Shown: one piece after another, positions 17,768 through 26,692 of the stretch
Position numbering within the stretch: position 1 is the first letter of the stretch
Layout: each line of letters begins with the position of its first letter
From: Roseateles depolymerans
Lineage (GTDB): Bacteria; Pseudomonadota; Gammaproteobacteria; Burkholderiales; Burkholderiaceae_C
Reading direction: 5' to 3'
DNA length: 64,000 nucleotides
Assembly (NCBI RefSeq): GCF_003387155.1
Contig: NZ_QUMT01000001.1
Location: 124,001 to 188,000, forward strand
Made by a program: the position numbers and the translations under genes
Notes under the pieces: model-generated
Seen by the model: only the letters and a program-made list of their open reading frames with translations
Databases searched by the model: none
What the model was told of the DNA's origin: nothing

Positions 17768-19198
17768 ATGATCAAAAACAGTTTGACCGTCCTGGCCTCG
17801 GCCGTTGCGGCCCTGGCACTGACCGGCTGCATCAACCTGGCGCCGGACCATCAGCGTCCCGAGGCGCCGGTGGCGGGCCAGTGGCCGCAGGGGCCCGGGG
17901 CGGAAGCCCCCGGCGCCCAGGCCGCTGCCCAGCTGCAGTGGGAGCAGTTTTTCCATGACGCCCGTCTGCGCGAGCTGATCAGCCTGGCGCTGAAGAACAA
18001 TCGCGACCTGCGCGTGGCCCTGCTGAATGTGGAAGTGGCCCGTGCGCAGGCAGGTGTGGCGTCGGCCAACCGCTGGCCCACCGTGAACGTCGGCCTGACC
18101 GGCACCCGCGGACCGCAGACCACCACCAACGGCGACACGCGCGTGGTCAGCACCTACCAGGCCGGTCTGCAGATCAATGCCTATGAGCTGGATCTGTTCA
18201 GCCGCCTGAAAAACACCAGCGAAGCGTCGTTTGCCAATTACCTGGCCACCGGCGAGGCGGCCCGCACTGCGCGCATCTCGCTGATCTCCAGCGTGGCCAC
18301 GGCCTACCTGGCAGTGCAGGCGGATGACGAGCTGCTCAAGCTGACCGAGCAGACCCTGGCCACCCGCCAGGACAGCCTGCGGCTGACCCAGCTCAAGTTC
18401 GACAACGGCGCCTCGTCCAAGCTGGACCTGAACACCGCGCAGTCGTCGTATGAATCGGCCCGCGCCACGCTGGCCCAGCTGCAGCGCACCCGCATGCAGG
18501 ACATGAACAGCCTGACCCTGCTGGTGGGCCAGCCGCTGCCCGACACGCTGACCCCCGCGCAGCCGCTCAGCGGCCAGACGATGGGCGCACTCATGGCCGG
18601 TCTGCCGTCGGAAGTGCTGATCCAGCGTCCGGACGTGCGTCAGGCCGAGCAGCAACTGGTGGCGGCGGAAGCCAACATCGGCGTGGCCCGCGCAGCCTTC
18701 TTCCCGAGCATCTCGCTGACGACCAGCGCCGGTACCGCCAGCAGCGCCCTGTCCGACCTGTTCAAGCGCAGTGCCTGGAGCATCAGCGGCACCGCTTTGA
18801 TGCCGCTCTTCGACTTCGGCAAAAACCGCAACAACCTGGATGCGGCCAAGGCCAATCGCGAGATTGCCGTGGCCAACTACGAGAAGGCAGTGCAGACCGC
18901 CTTCAAGGAAGTGTCCGATGCGCTCGCCGGTCGTGCGACGCTGGACGAGCAGTTGCGCGCGCAGGATGCACAGGCCGAGGCCGAAGCCTCTCGTCTGCAA
19001 CTGGTGGAGCTGAGCTACCGCAACGGTGCTGCGTCCAACCTGGACCTGCTGGATGCCCAGCGGTCCAGCTTTGCCGCGCAGCAGTCGGCCCTGCAGGTGC
19101 GCCTGGCCCATCTGCAGAACCAGGTCCAGCTCTACAAGGTGCTGGGCGGCGGGACCGAGCCGGCACCGGCTCAGCAGGACGCCGCGCGCACGCAGTAA
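17768..19198 (+). CDS. Outer-membrane efflux channel, OprM/NodT family lipoprotein
   Basis: This 476-aa protein has a lipoprotein signal (MIKNSLTVLASAVAALALTGC, Cys at the LTGC lipobox). It then has the duplicated OEP domain with repeated coiled-coil blocks (ARTARISLISSVATAYLAVQADDELL and KAVQTAFKEVSDALAGRAT). Family members form trimeric tunnels through the outer membrane. The start at 17768 is chosen for the lipoprotein signal and GGAG 10 bases upstream. It is the third gene of the operon, followed by a strong terminator. Confidence 0.93.
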   Translation: MIKNSLTVLASAVAALALTGCINLAPDHQRPEAPVAGQWPQGPGAEAPGAQAAAQLQWEQFFHDARLRELISLALKNNRDLRVALLNVEVARAQAGVASANRWPTVNVGLTGTRGPQTTTNGDTRVVSTYQAGLQINAYELDLFSRLKNTSEASFANYLATGEAARTARISLISSVATAYLAVQADDELLKLTEQTLATRQDSLRLTQLKFDNGASSKLDLNTAQSSYESARATLAQLQRTRMQDMNSLTLLVGQPLPDTLTPAQPLSGQTMGALMAGLPSEVLIQRPDVRQAEQQLVAAEANIGVARAAFFPSISLTTSAGTASSALSDLFKRSAWSISGTALMPLFDFGKNRNNLDAAKANREIAVANYEKAVQTAFKEVSDALAGRATLDEQLRAQDAQAEAEASRLQLVELSYRNGAASNLDLLDAQRSSFAAQQSALQVRLAHLQNQVQLYKVLGGGTEPAPAQQDAARTQ

Positions 19199-19264
19199 GG
19201 AGCGAAGCGCCCCGCAAACCGGCCACCGTCCCGCGTCTTGAACGACGGGGTACCTGGCCTCCGA

Positions 19265-19300
19265 CGGCATCGGTTCGCAGCAGCGGCCGATGCCGTTTTT
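19265..19300 (+). terminator. Rho-independent terminator of the RND operon
   Basis: CGGCATCGG (19265-19273) pairs with CCGATGCCG (19287-19295) and is followed by TTTTT. It lies 66 bases after the channel gene stop. The remaining ~210 bases to the next gene are AT-richer and contain no recognisable gene. Confidence 0.88.
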
Positions 19301-19511
19301 CATGGGCGCTGCGCAGGGGTCTGACAACGAGTTCAAGCCCGGCGTTGAATCAGTTTTTCAGGCCGCTCCACTACCAATATTTGTGGATCTCTAGCCGCAA
19401 TTGGGATCGCATTTGCTAGCTTGATTCAACGCAACGTAGCAAGCGCCATCGCTGACGAGCGCCCGCGCACTCTGCATCATCAGCGCCCCTGGTGTGACTT
19501 GTGGCGATCCC

Positions 19512-20507
19512 ATGTACTTTCCCTACCTTCACGGCATGCAGAAGGAAATGCTGGCCTTGCGCCAGTCCGTCCCGCTGCTGGCCGCCGATGCTTGTGTCCA
19601 GCCGGTGATCGAGCCGGTGCGTCATGTGTTGGCCTCGCTCACCCACACGCTGCAGGCCTGCGAGGACGAGGGGCTGCCGGTGTGGATGGTGGTCAATCCG
19701 ATGCTGCAGGAATTCGACGGCGTCGGCGCCGCCCCGGCGCTGAGCTGGGGCCGGCATCTGATGGCCTCCATCCAGCCGCGCAAGCATCTGTGTCCCACGC
19801 TGCTGCTGCATGGCGGGGTGACGCTGGAGGTGGTGCGGCTGTTTGCGCAGAGCTTCGCAGGCCAGGTGGTGGGGGTGGTGATGGCGGAGGAGCCGCCGTC
19901 GCTGATGCATCTGTATGACGCCTTGAAGGGCCTGCACGTGGGGCGGGTGTTTCTCAAGAGCGGCCCTTGCTCGACCGCCCTGCGCGAGCGGCTGGCGCCG
20001 GTGCCGGTGGTGTGGGTCGAGCCGCTGGACGCGAGCATGCCCGAAGCCCTCAAGCGGGTGGGGCTGGGCGGATTCCTGCAGGAGCGCCGCTTCTTCTCCG
20101 ATGCGGTCTCCCGCTACCGCGAGGTGGGCGGGCCCGGCTTTTCGGACTACACCTGCCTGCCGTCACTACCGTATCCGGGCAGCGGGCCGACCGGCTGTTT
20201 CCATCTCAGCTTCCATCAGATCGGCGGGCCGATGGACCGGGCGCTGTGCCTGGAGTTCTTCGTGGCGGAGCGGCAGTTCCCGCCGCAGCGCCTGGCGGAG
20301 GCCCGCTTCGTGCGCGCCCTGCAGCAGTTCCACCAGGCCCTGGACCGGCGCGATGCCTGCTTCGGTCCCACCGAAGCGGTGCGCCGTTTCGTTGCGTGCC
20401 ACATCCGCGGCGTGCCGCCCACGCAGGCGCTGGCCCGGCAGTGGCAGCTGATGCACCACCTGGAGCTGGTCAGTGGTCTGTTGTCGGGGCGTTTTCCGCC
20501 GCGCTGA
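19512..20507 (+). CDS. sce7725 family protein
   Basis: This 331-aa protein opens with MYFPYLHGMQKEMLALR, the hallmark of the sce7725 family, and shares its TIM-barrel-like alternation of strands and helices (VQPVIEPV, WMVVNP, LLHGG, VVGVVMAEEP, GRVFLKSG, PVVWVEPLDA). Members are of unknown function and are often paired with an sce7726-family gene, which is absent here. Start 19512 is set by the conserved N-terminus. The gene converges on, and overlaps by 38 bases, the molybdopterin oxidoreductase gene. Confidence 0.82.
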   Translation: MYFPYLHGMQKEMLALRQSVPLLAADACVQPVIEPVRHVLASLTHTLQACEDEGLPVWMVVNPMLQEFDGVGAAPALSWGRHLMASIQPRKHLCPTLLLHGGVTLEVVRLFAQSFAGQVVGVVMAEEPPSLMHLYDALKGLHVGRVFLKSGPCSTALRERLAPVPVVWVEPLDASMPEALKRVGLGGFLQERRFFSDAVSRYREVGGPGFSDYTCLPSLPYPGSGPTGCFHLSFHQIGGPMDRALCLEFFVAERQFPPQRLAEARFVRALQQFHQALDRRDACFGPTEAVRRFVACHIRGVPPTQALARQWQLMHHLELVSGLLSGRFPPR

Positions 20508-22773
20508 GACGCACCGCCACGCCCGACAGCACCGAGGTGCCGGACACCGGATCCCGGTCGTCCTCATCCAGCAGCAGGTTCATGTTGACGCCCGGGTGCT
20601 GGGCGGCCAGCCGCAACTGCGTCCCGGCCAGATCGTGGCCCCAGCCATGCGGCAGGCTCACCACGCCGGGTCGCATGGCCTCGCTGAGCTCCACCGGCGC
20701 CAGCACGCTGCCGCGGGCATTGCCCAGCCGCGCCATCTGGCCGGAACCCAGGCCGGCGCGGGCAGCATCCTGGGGATGGATCAGCAAGGTGCAGCGCTCC
20801 TTGCCCTTGGCCAACACCGGCAGGTTGTGCATCCAGCTGTTGTTGCTGCGGGTCTCGCGACGCCCGATCAACAGCAGTTCGTCGGTGAGCGGGCGCTGCA
20901 GCGCCGCCTGGACCGTTGGCAATTCGGCGAGCAGCGCGGCAGGCGCCAGCTCGATGCGACCTGAGGGCGTGCGCAGCACTTCCGGAATGCGGGGGCTCAA
21001 CTCGCCCAGGTCGATGCCGTGCGGCGCGGCGCGGACCTTGGCCAGCGTCAGCCCGTCGGGCGTGTGGCCGAATCCGTCGCCATAGGGACCGGTGCGCAGG
21101 GCCAGGTCCAGCCAGCGGGCCGGTCCGGCGCCGCCGTCCAGCAGCGACAGGCATTCCGCCGCACGGTCACCGGCGCTGCGACGCAGCTCGGTCATCAGCA
21201 TCTGGTCATCCAGCGCCTGCAGGTCTGCGTCCGGGCCCTGGCCGTTCACGATGGCGGTCAGGCGCAGCAGCGTCTGCCATTCGGACTGCGGCGCGTCGGC
21301 ACCGACCTCGGCGGGGAACACCGGGCCCGACCAGCGCGCATGATTGCGCCAGGACAGCTGCGCAAACACCTGGTCGTAGTGCCAGTCCTCCAGCGGGGAC
21401 GGTGGCGGCAGGATCAGGTGGGCATGCCGGGTGGTCTCGTTGATGTAGGGGTCCAGGCTGATCATGAAGTCCAGCCCGTCCAGGGCGCGGGACAGCCGTG
21501 CGCCGTTGGGCGCGGACAGCACCGGATTGCAGGCCACGGTGATCAGCGCATGGATCTGGCCGTCGCCCGGTGTCTCGATTTCTTCGGCCAGGCAGCTGAT
21601 GGGCAGTTCCCCCATCACCTCGGGGGCATGGCTGACGCGGCTGTGGCGGCGGCCGGTGGTGACGCCTTTGCCCTGGCCCGGTCGGCCCAGCGTATTGGCC
21701 GCGAAGGCGGCGGCCTTGGGGAACATGAGACCGCCGGGGCTGTCCAGGTGGCCGGTGAGGATGTTGAGCACGTCGATCAGCCAGCTGTTGATCGTGCCAA
21801 AGCGCTGGGTGCAGGTGCCGATGCGGCCATACAGCGCGGCACTGCGGGCCCCGGCCAGGTCGCGGGCCAACTGGCGGATGACGGACTCGGACAGACCGGC
21901 CTGCGGGGCACAGACCGCGGGGGGGAAGTCCGCGGCCAGGGCGCGCACCTTGTCCAGGCCGTTGATGTGATCGGCCAGTCGGCCGGGACGCACCAGGTCT
22001 TCGTCGAACAGCGTGTGCAGCATGCCCAGCAGCAGGAAGACATCGCCGCCGGGGCGGATGGCATGGTGCTCATCGGCGGCCTGTGCGGTCTCGGTGAAGC
22101 GCGGATCGATGACGATGATGCGGCCCCCACGGGCGCGCATCGCCTTGGCCTTGCCGCGATAGTCCGGCACGGTCCAGAGGCTGCCGTTGCTCACGGCCGG
22201 GTTCGCGCCCAGGATGATCAACAGGTCGGTGCGAGGCAGGTCCGGCACCGGCACGCTCAGCCAGTGGCCGTACATCCAGCCGCAGGCGAGCTGCTTGGGC
22301 ATCTGGTCCAGCGTCGAGGCGGAGAAGATGTTGCGGGTGCCCAGCGCGCGCGCCAGTCCTGGGAAGTAGCTGAACAGGCCGATCTTGTGAGAGGCTGGAT
22401 TGCCGATGCTCAGGCCCACGGCGTCCGGCCCGTGGGTCTGGCGCAGGGCTGGCAGGCGGCGGTGGATCTCGTCGAAGGCCTGCGCCCAGCTGATCGGCAC
22501 GAATCGGCCGTCGGTCTCGCGGCGCATGGGCTGGCGCAGGCGATCGGGGTCTTCATGCAGGTCTTTGAGGGCGACGCCCTTGGGGCACAGATAGCCCTGG
22601 CTGAACGGGTCTTGCTCATCGCCGCGGATGCTCACCACGTGGCGCGCGGGGGTGCCGTCCGTGGCGGCGGCGGTGCGGATTTCCAGCCCGCAGCTGGCTT
22701 CGCACAAGGGGCAGATGCGGTAGTGCGTCTGCGGGTCCTCGCCCTCCAACCGGGGTGGGGCGTCGATGGCCAT
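20470..22773 (-). CDS. Molybdopterin-dependent oxidoreductase (bis-MGD family)
   Basis: This 767-aa protein has an N-terminal [4Fe-4S] motif (CPLCEASC, with a fourth Cys in GYLCPKG). Molybdopterin domains (ILGANPAVSNGSLW, GGRIIVIDPRFTETAQAAD) and a C-terminal dinucleotide-binding domain (LLIGRRETRSNNSWMHN, SLPHGWGHD) follow. In the active-site region around SASTLDQMPKQ the metal ligand is not an obvious Cys or selenocysteine, so the substrate is unknown. There is no Tat signal, so it should be cytoplasmic. No partner subunit lies next to it. Confidence 0.9.
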   Translation of the reverse strand: MAIDAPPRLEGEDPQTHYRICPLCEASCGLEIRTAAATDGTPARHVVSIRGDEQDPFSQGYLCPKGVALKDLHEDPDRLRQPMRRETDGRFVPISWAQAFDEIHRRLPALRQTHGPDAVGLSIGNPASHKIGLFSYFPGLARALGTRNIFSASTLDQMPKQLACGWMYGHWLSVPVPDLPRTDLLIILGANPAVSNGSLWTVPDYRGKAKAMRARGGRIIVIDPRFTETAQAADEHHAIRPGGDVFLLLGMLHTLFDEDLVRPGRLADHINGLDKVRALAADFPPAVCAPQAGLSESVIRQLARDLAGARSAALYGRIGTCTQRFGTINSWLIDVLNILTGHLDSPGGLMFPKAAAFAANTLGRPGQGKGVTTGRRHSRVSHAPEVMGELPISCLAEEIETPGDGQIHALITVACNPVLSAPNGARLSRALDGLDFMISLDPYINETTRHAHLILPPPSPLEDWHYDQVFAQLSWRNHARWSGPVFPAEVGADAPQSEWQTLLRLTAIVNGQGPDADLQALDDQMLMTELRRSAGDRAAECLSLLDGGAGPARWLDLALRTGPYGDGFGHTPDGLTLAKVRAAPHGIDLGELSPRIPEVLRTPSGRIELAPAALLAELPTVQAALQRPLTDELLLIGRRETRSNNSWMHNLPVLAKGKERCTLLIHPQDAARAGLGSGQMARLGNARGSVLAPVELSEAMRPGVVSLPHGWGHDLAGTQLRLAAQHPGVNMNLLLDEDDRDPVSGTSVLSGVAVRLSAAENAPTTDH

Positions 22774-22874
22774 GGCAGTCTCCGTTGCTTCGTCTTGTGC
22801 GGACCATTGTGGGACGGGCTGCGAGCCCTCGTCGTCATGTAGGCGACAAGCTGCGGCGCGGCATACTGGCGCCT

Positions 22875-23723
22875 ATGAAGATCGATATCGGTGGCGGCGT
22901 TCGCCTTTATGTGGATGTGGACGGGGCGGGTCTGGTGCCGGACGGCCCGCGCATGCGGGAGAAGCCCACGCTGATCTGCATGCACGGCGGGCCGGGCTTT
23001 GACCACAGTGCCTTCAAGCCGGCCTTTGGCCAACTGACGGATCTGGCGCAGGTGGTTTATTACGACCATCGCGGACATGGTCGCAGCGACCCGCGTCCGT
23101 CCAGCGAATGGAACCTGGATGTGTGGGCGGACGATGTGGTGCGTCTGTGCGACGCGCTGGGCATTGAAAAGCCTATTGTGCTGGGGCAGTCCTTTGGCGG
23201 CTTTGTGGCGCAGCGCTACATCGCCCGGCACCCTGGGCATGCGTCGAAGGTGGTGTTGTCGAGCACGTCGCACCACATGGGTCTGGAGCGCAAGCTGGCG
23301 GCCTTCGAGCGGCGCGGCGGGCCGCAGGCGCGGGCGCTGGCGGAGGGGTTCTGGGCCCATCCCAGCCATGCGACGTTTGAGGCGTACTGGTCGGGTGTGC
23401 GACACCTCTACAACACGCAGCCGGCGGCGGACCCGGAAGCGGGCAGCCGCACGCTGGCCAACCTGGAGATCCTGCTGCATTTTGTGGCGGGCGAGAAGCA
23501 GGACCTGGGGCTGCTGCAGGGTCTTGCGCGCGCGATGTGTCCGGTGCTGGTGATGGTGGGGGAGGACGACCCGGTCTGCCCGCTGGAAGATGCGCTGGAG
23601 ATTTTCGAGGCCCTGCCGGCGCAACATCGCCAATTGGCGCGTTTCCCGGGCGTGGGTCACGGTGCCTGGCGGGACGATCCGGTGGCGGCCTTCGAGGTGC
23701 TGCGGCGGTTCATTGCCCAGTGA
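22875..23723 (+). CDS. Alpha/beta hydrolase, proline-iminopeptidase-like
   Basis: This 282-aa protein has the oxyanion-hole motif HGGPG, nucleophile elbow GQSFGG (Ser) and catalytic His in GVGHGAWRDD. An acid in the VGEDDPVC loop completes the triad. The HGGPGFDHSAF block resembles prolyl iminopeptidases and related hydrolases. ATG 22875 is the first plausible start, beginning MKIDIGGGVRLYVDVDG. It is divergent from the molybdopterin gene. The substrate is unknown. Confidence 0.88.
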   Translation: MKIDIGGGVRLYVDVDGAGLVPDGPRMREKPTLICMHGGPGFDHSAFKPAFGQLTDLAQVVYYDHRGHGRSDPRPSSEWNLDVWADDVVRLCDALGIEKPIVLGQSFGGFVAQRYIARHPGHASKVVLSSTSHHMGLERKLAAFERRGGPQARALAEGFWAHPSHATFEAYWSGVRHLYNTQPAADPEAGSRTLANLEILLHFVAGEKQDLGLLQGLARAMCPVLVMVGEDDPVCPLEDALEIFEALPAQHRQLARFPGVGHGAWRDDPVAAFEVLRRFIAQ

Positions 23724-23804
23724 GCTGGGTGCGCTGACGCGGCAATGCGGCGCACGGCAGTGCGTTGACACGCCGAGGTGCTGACACGGTGACGTGTCGA
23801 GGAA

Positions 23805-23826
23805 CCGAATCGTGGACGCGATTCGG
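23805..23826. terminator. Hairpin between convergent genes
   Basis: CCGAATCG and CGATTCGG form a perfect 8-base stem with a 6-base loop between the hydrolase stop and the PilZ gene stop. It has no T-run, so it is only a putative terminator for either direction. Confidence 0.5.
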
Positions 23827-23835
23827 TGTTGGCTG

Positions 23836-24219
23836 TCAGGCGGGGGAGGCGGCCAAAGATCGAAGGTCGCGTTCTGCGAGGGCGGGGTCGCCGAGGTTGA
23901 GTTCGATCAATCGTCGCAGATGGGTGATGCTTTCGAGGTCGATGCCGAGGCTGAGGAGGCCGGCTTTGGAGGCGTCGATGTGGGCGATTTGGACGGCCAT
24001 GGAGATGCGGCCGTCGTGGGGGTGGAGGGGCAGGTCGAGGAGGGCGAGCATGCCGGGTTCCACGGGGGCGTTATCGGGCAACTGGAGGAGGGCGCCCTTG
24101 AGGGAGAGGTCGAGCACCTGGACGGTGATGCGGTGATCGACGGTGACCAGGTGGGCGGCGCTGGCGAAGGCGATACGCGAGAAATGACGGCGTTCGCGGT
24201 TTGAATCGTTGGACATCAC
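23836..24219 (-). CDS. PilZ domain c-di-GMP receptor
   Basis: This 127-aa single-domain protein has the two PilZ binding motifs: ERRHFSR (RxxxR type, residues 8-14) and DLSLKG (DxSxxG type). Such proteins bind c-di-GMP and change motility or envelope processes. A mid-domain MLALLDLPLHPHDG loop is typical. It stands alone, convergent with the hydrolase gene. Confidence 0.88.
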   Translation of the reverse strand: MMSNDSNRERRHFSRIAFASAAHLVTVDHRITVQVLDLSLKGALLQLPDNAPVEPGMLALLDLPLHPHDGRISMAVQIAHIDASKAGLLSLGIDLESITHLRRLIELNLGDPALAERDLRSLAASPA

Positions 24220-24380
24220 AACTCCGGCGTTTTCGGCAGACTATCCGCTTCCCGACGCACTTCGTCAAAGCCCGCCGCTGCCCCCCGACCAAGGGCGACC
24301 GCTTGCCCGAGATAGGTGAACCCAGTCGCCCTGTCGCCCGAGCCAAGCGAAGACTGGAGATCCGGCTCCGCCGGGCTCCG

Positions 24381-24421
24381 TCTTGCCCCCTTGGGGGGCG
24401 CGCGCAGCGCGTAGGGGGGGT
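24381..24421. repeat. GC hairpin repeat (REP-like) after the 141-aa gene
   Basis: CCCCC-TT-GGGGGG forms a hairpin followed by alternating CGCGCGCAGCGCG and a run of seven G. It lies directly beyond the stop of the 141-aa gene on the minus strand and could act as its terminator. It is a different version of the GC repeat at 5528-5718. Confidence 0.55.
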
Positions 24422-24847
24422 CTAGAGCTCTGCGTAGATGGTGGATTTTTCGATGGCCTGGTGCAGGCGCGACGGCGCCAGCGATTCCAGGCCCATCGTT
24501 TCCAGCAAATACCAAGACGCCCGCAGCAGCGCCGAAGTCGCCTGGCGCAGCGCCATCAGCTCCGGCGAATCCTCGCGGGACATCATCTGCTGCAGCTGTC
24601 GATTGGGCGCATGCCCAGGCACTTCCGGCAGCGAATACCCCGGATGGGTCTGCGCCACCCGTGACAGCAACTGCTGCACTTCCGGCCCGTGTTCCGGCGA
24701 CTGGATCAACCGCGCCAGGTCCCCCAGCAAGCGCTCACCGGCGGCGGCGAGCAACTGTGCGGAATGATCGGCACCGCCGGCCATGTACAGGGCCGAGGCC
24801 ATGTCCAGATATTCCAGGGCTCTCGCCAGACGGGGCAAATCACTCAC
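24422..24847 (-). CDS. Hypothetical helical protein
   Basis: This 141-aa soluble, almost all-helical protein shows helices such as LPRLARALEYLDMASALYMAGG, HSAQLLAAAGERLLGDLARLI and ALRQATSALLRASWYLLETMG. No family is recognised; the pattern is TPR-like or like small regulators. It has no signal peptide. It is monocistronic between the DUF1134 gene and a GC hairpin. Confidence 0.7.
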   Translation of the reverse strand: MSDLPRLARALEYLDMASALYMAGGADHSAQLLAAAGERLLGDLARLIQSPEHGPEVQQLLSRVAQTHPGYSLPEVPGHAPNRQLQQMMSREDSPELMALRQATSALLRASWYLLETMGLESLAPSRLHQAIEKSTIYAEL

Positions 24848-25106
24848 GGGGGTCCTCCTTGCTGCTTATCTTCGCTTTTGTGTGCGGATGGGTCGTCGAT
24901 AGGAATCGGTGGATCGGTCTTCATCTGCCAATCTTGTCGTCGTTCCGCGACCCTCCGCGTTGGCGTTCGCGCAGTGTATAGAACGGCGCACCGGGTTGTC
25001 GCGCCGTTTGTCACAAGCAGGCGTAGCATCGTCTTGCAAAACGTGTCCGACCGGAGAACCGCACCCCTTTTGTGCGCCGGCCTCATGGAAAACCCGGAGA
25101 GTGAGC

Positions 25107-25766
25107 ATGAATCGTATGGAGTCCGAAGACTTGGCCGCGTCTCGCCGCGGCGCGCTGACCCGGCTGGGGCGGCTGACGGCGGGCGGGCTGATCCTGCCTG
25201 TGGCGGCGGGTGCAAGCTGGCCGGCGCTGGCGGCCGAAGACAAGGGCAGCCCCGGCGACAGGGGTGACAAGAACGACGAAGACGACACCTTCGACCAGGA
25301 CTCCGTCCTCAAGGACGCCGCCGAGTTCTTCGGCCAGACGACCGAAGGGCTGGCCAAGGTCATCGAGAAGGCCTTCAAGGAACAGGGCCGGCCCAATGCC
25401 TACATCAAGGGCCAGGAAGCCGGGGCGGCCATCACGGTGGGGCTGCGCTACGGGGACGGCACGCTGGTGATGAAGCATGGCGGCACCGCGCAGGTGTATT
25501 GGGCCGGGCCGTCGGTGGGATTCGACCTGGGTGCCAATGCGTCCAAGGTCTTCACGCTGGTCTACAAGCTGCCCAAGCCCGCGGCCATCTACCGCCGCTT
25601 CCCCGGCGTCGACGGCAGCCTGTATTACGTCGGCGGCGCCGGCATCAACTACCAGCGGGCGGACGGCATCACCTTGGCGCCGATCCGGCTGGGTGTGGGG
25701 CTGCGGGCAGGCGCCAGCGTGGGCTACATCCATTACCGCCGAGAGAAGACCTACAACCCCTTCTGA
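25107..25766 (+). CDS. DUF1134 family exported protein (EipA-like)
   Basis: This 219-aa protein has a twin-arginine-type N-terminus (ASRRGALTRLGRLTAGGLILP) ending at PALA, then a charged linker. The DUF1134 domain follows (about residues 70-215), with AAEFFGQTTEGLAKVIEKAF, VGLRYGDGTL, YWAGPSVGFDLGANASKV and VGGAGINYQ. EipA in Brucella, of this family, is a periplasmic protein needed for envelope integrity. ATG 25107 follows GGAGAGTGAGC. The role here is inferred to be envelope-related. Confidence 0.88.
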   Translation: MNRMESEDLAASRRGALTRLGRLTAGGLILPVAAGASWPALAAEDKGSPGDRGDKNDEDDTFDQDSVLKDAAEFFGQTTEGLAKVIEKAFKEQGRPNAYIKGQEAGAAITVGLRYGDGTLVMKHGGTAQVYWAGPSVGFDLGANASKVFTLVYKLPKPAAIYRRFPGVDGSLYYVGGAGINYQRADGITLAPIRLGVGLRAGASVGYIHYRREKTYNPF

Positions 25767-25823
25767 GGGAGAGCGGCGACCCTCACCGAGCGCGAGCGGT
25801 GGGTCGTCGGCGATTGCCTATGG

Positions 25824-25851
25824 CCGATTGCCGATTGCCGATTGCCGACTG
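25824..25851. repeat. Seven-base tandem repeat (CCGATTG x3, then CCGACTG)
   Basis: Four consecutive 7-base units lie in the intergenic space between two convergent genes, with further imperfect pieces just before (CGATTGCC). Copy number may vary between strains by slipped replication. Confidence 0.7.
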
Positions 25852-25870
25852 CCTTCCAGCGACGCCCGAG

Positions 25871-26533
25871 TCAGCCGGTGCGCAGCGGGCCGCCTTCGCG
25901 CTGGCTGCGCTCCAGGGCGCCTTCGGCCCGCGCCAGGAAGGCGCCGCCGGTGTCGCCCGGGCCGCGCCAGGCCGTCAGGCCCATGGCCAGGGCGCCAGCG
26001 CCCGAGTGTTGCTGGAACCACACGGTGCGAAGCCGCTCGCAGACCTTGCGGCCGGTGGGCAGGTCCACGTCATGCAGCAGCATCAGCATCGCTTCGCCCT
26101 TGCCCAGCGCCAGCACATCCTGCGAGCGGCATTGCTGACGCAGCATTTGCGGCAGCACACCGGCCGGCGCGCGAATAGCGCCCAGCGCAACGAGACACCA
26201 GGACAGGTCGGGCGAGCTGCGTTGATGCTCCGCCAACCGCGACAACAACTGGTCCCGCGAGGCCAGGGGCGAGCTGCCCGCCTGCAGCGCCAGCGCATGG
26301 AAACGCTTGTAAAAGCGCAGCGCGGCGGCCCAGTCCTGCTCGGCTTCGGCCAGGGCGCTCAAGGCTTCCTGCAGCGGCGCATGCTCGTCGCCATGGGCAC
26401 GTTGCAGGGCCAGCAGCTGATCACGGGCAGCAGTGAAGTCCCCGTCCTGGATCAGGCGTCGGGCTTCAGCGCATTCAAGTTCCAGCTCACCGAGGGTGCC
26501 GGGGCTGGATCGCAAGACCTTGTCGGGGTTCAT
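25871..26533 (-). CDS. TPR-like protein with degenerate GGDEF domain
   Basis: This 220-aa protein has N-terminal helical repeats (about residues 15-90, ECAEARRLIQDGDFTAARDQLLALQ). A C-terminal ~110-residue segment with GGDEF-like strand order (LSWCLVALG; SQDVLALGKGEAMLMLL; GRKVCERLRTVWF) has GKGEA replacing GGDEF. Cyclase activity is therefore not expected; it may be a nucleotide sensor or scaffold. The start at 26533 (MNPDKV) is chosen over 26563 as more conserved-looking. Assignment of the C-terminal domain is moderate. Confidence 0.72.
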   Translation of the reverse strand: MNPDKVLRSSPGTLGELELECAEARRLIQDGDFTAARDQLLALQRAHGDEHAPLQEALSALAEAEQDWAAALRFYKRFHALALQAGSSPLASRDQLLSRLAEHQRSSPDLSWCLVALGAIRAPAGVLPQMLRQQCRSQDVLALGKGEAMLMLLHDVDLPTGRKVCERLRTVWFQQHSGAGALAMGLTAWRGPGDTGGAFLARAEGALERSQREGGPLRTG

Positions 26534-26692
26534 GGGATTCAAGAATAGTCCGCTGTTGTGCATTGGCCCATTGGGGCTTCCCAGCGGAGTGGCTGCTCAC
26601 GGGCCGTTAGTTGCAGCTTTGTGTCTTGATGTAGCTCAGGTCGGTAGTCATTGGCAGGACTAATATCGTTCGATCGCCTTGTGGAGTTTCGA

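Noticed and set aside
14537-19336. Very long minus-strand frame (about 1600 codons) opposite the RND operon
   Set aside because: It lies opposite three clear efflux genes and has the His/Gln/Gly-rich composition of a GC-codon shadow.
21019-22842. Plus-strand 607-codon frame opposite the molybdopterin gene
   Set aside because: Shadow frame; the minus strand has the cofactor motifs.
26625-26690. tRNA-like stretch (GTAGCTCAGGTCGGTAG followed by GTTCGATC) before nrdJ
   Set aside because: The D-arm-like part is good but the T-stem does not pair and no acceptor stem can be formed; probably chance or a decayed fragment.
26564-26692. Possible cobalamin riboswitch before the B12-dependent nrdJ
   Set aside because: No B12 box found and the leader is too short for the full fold.
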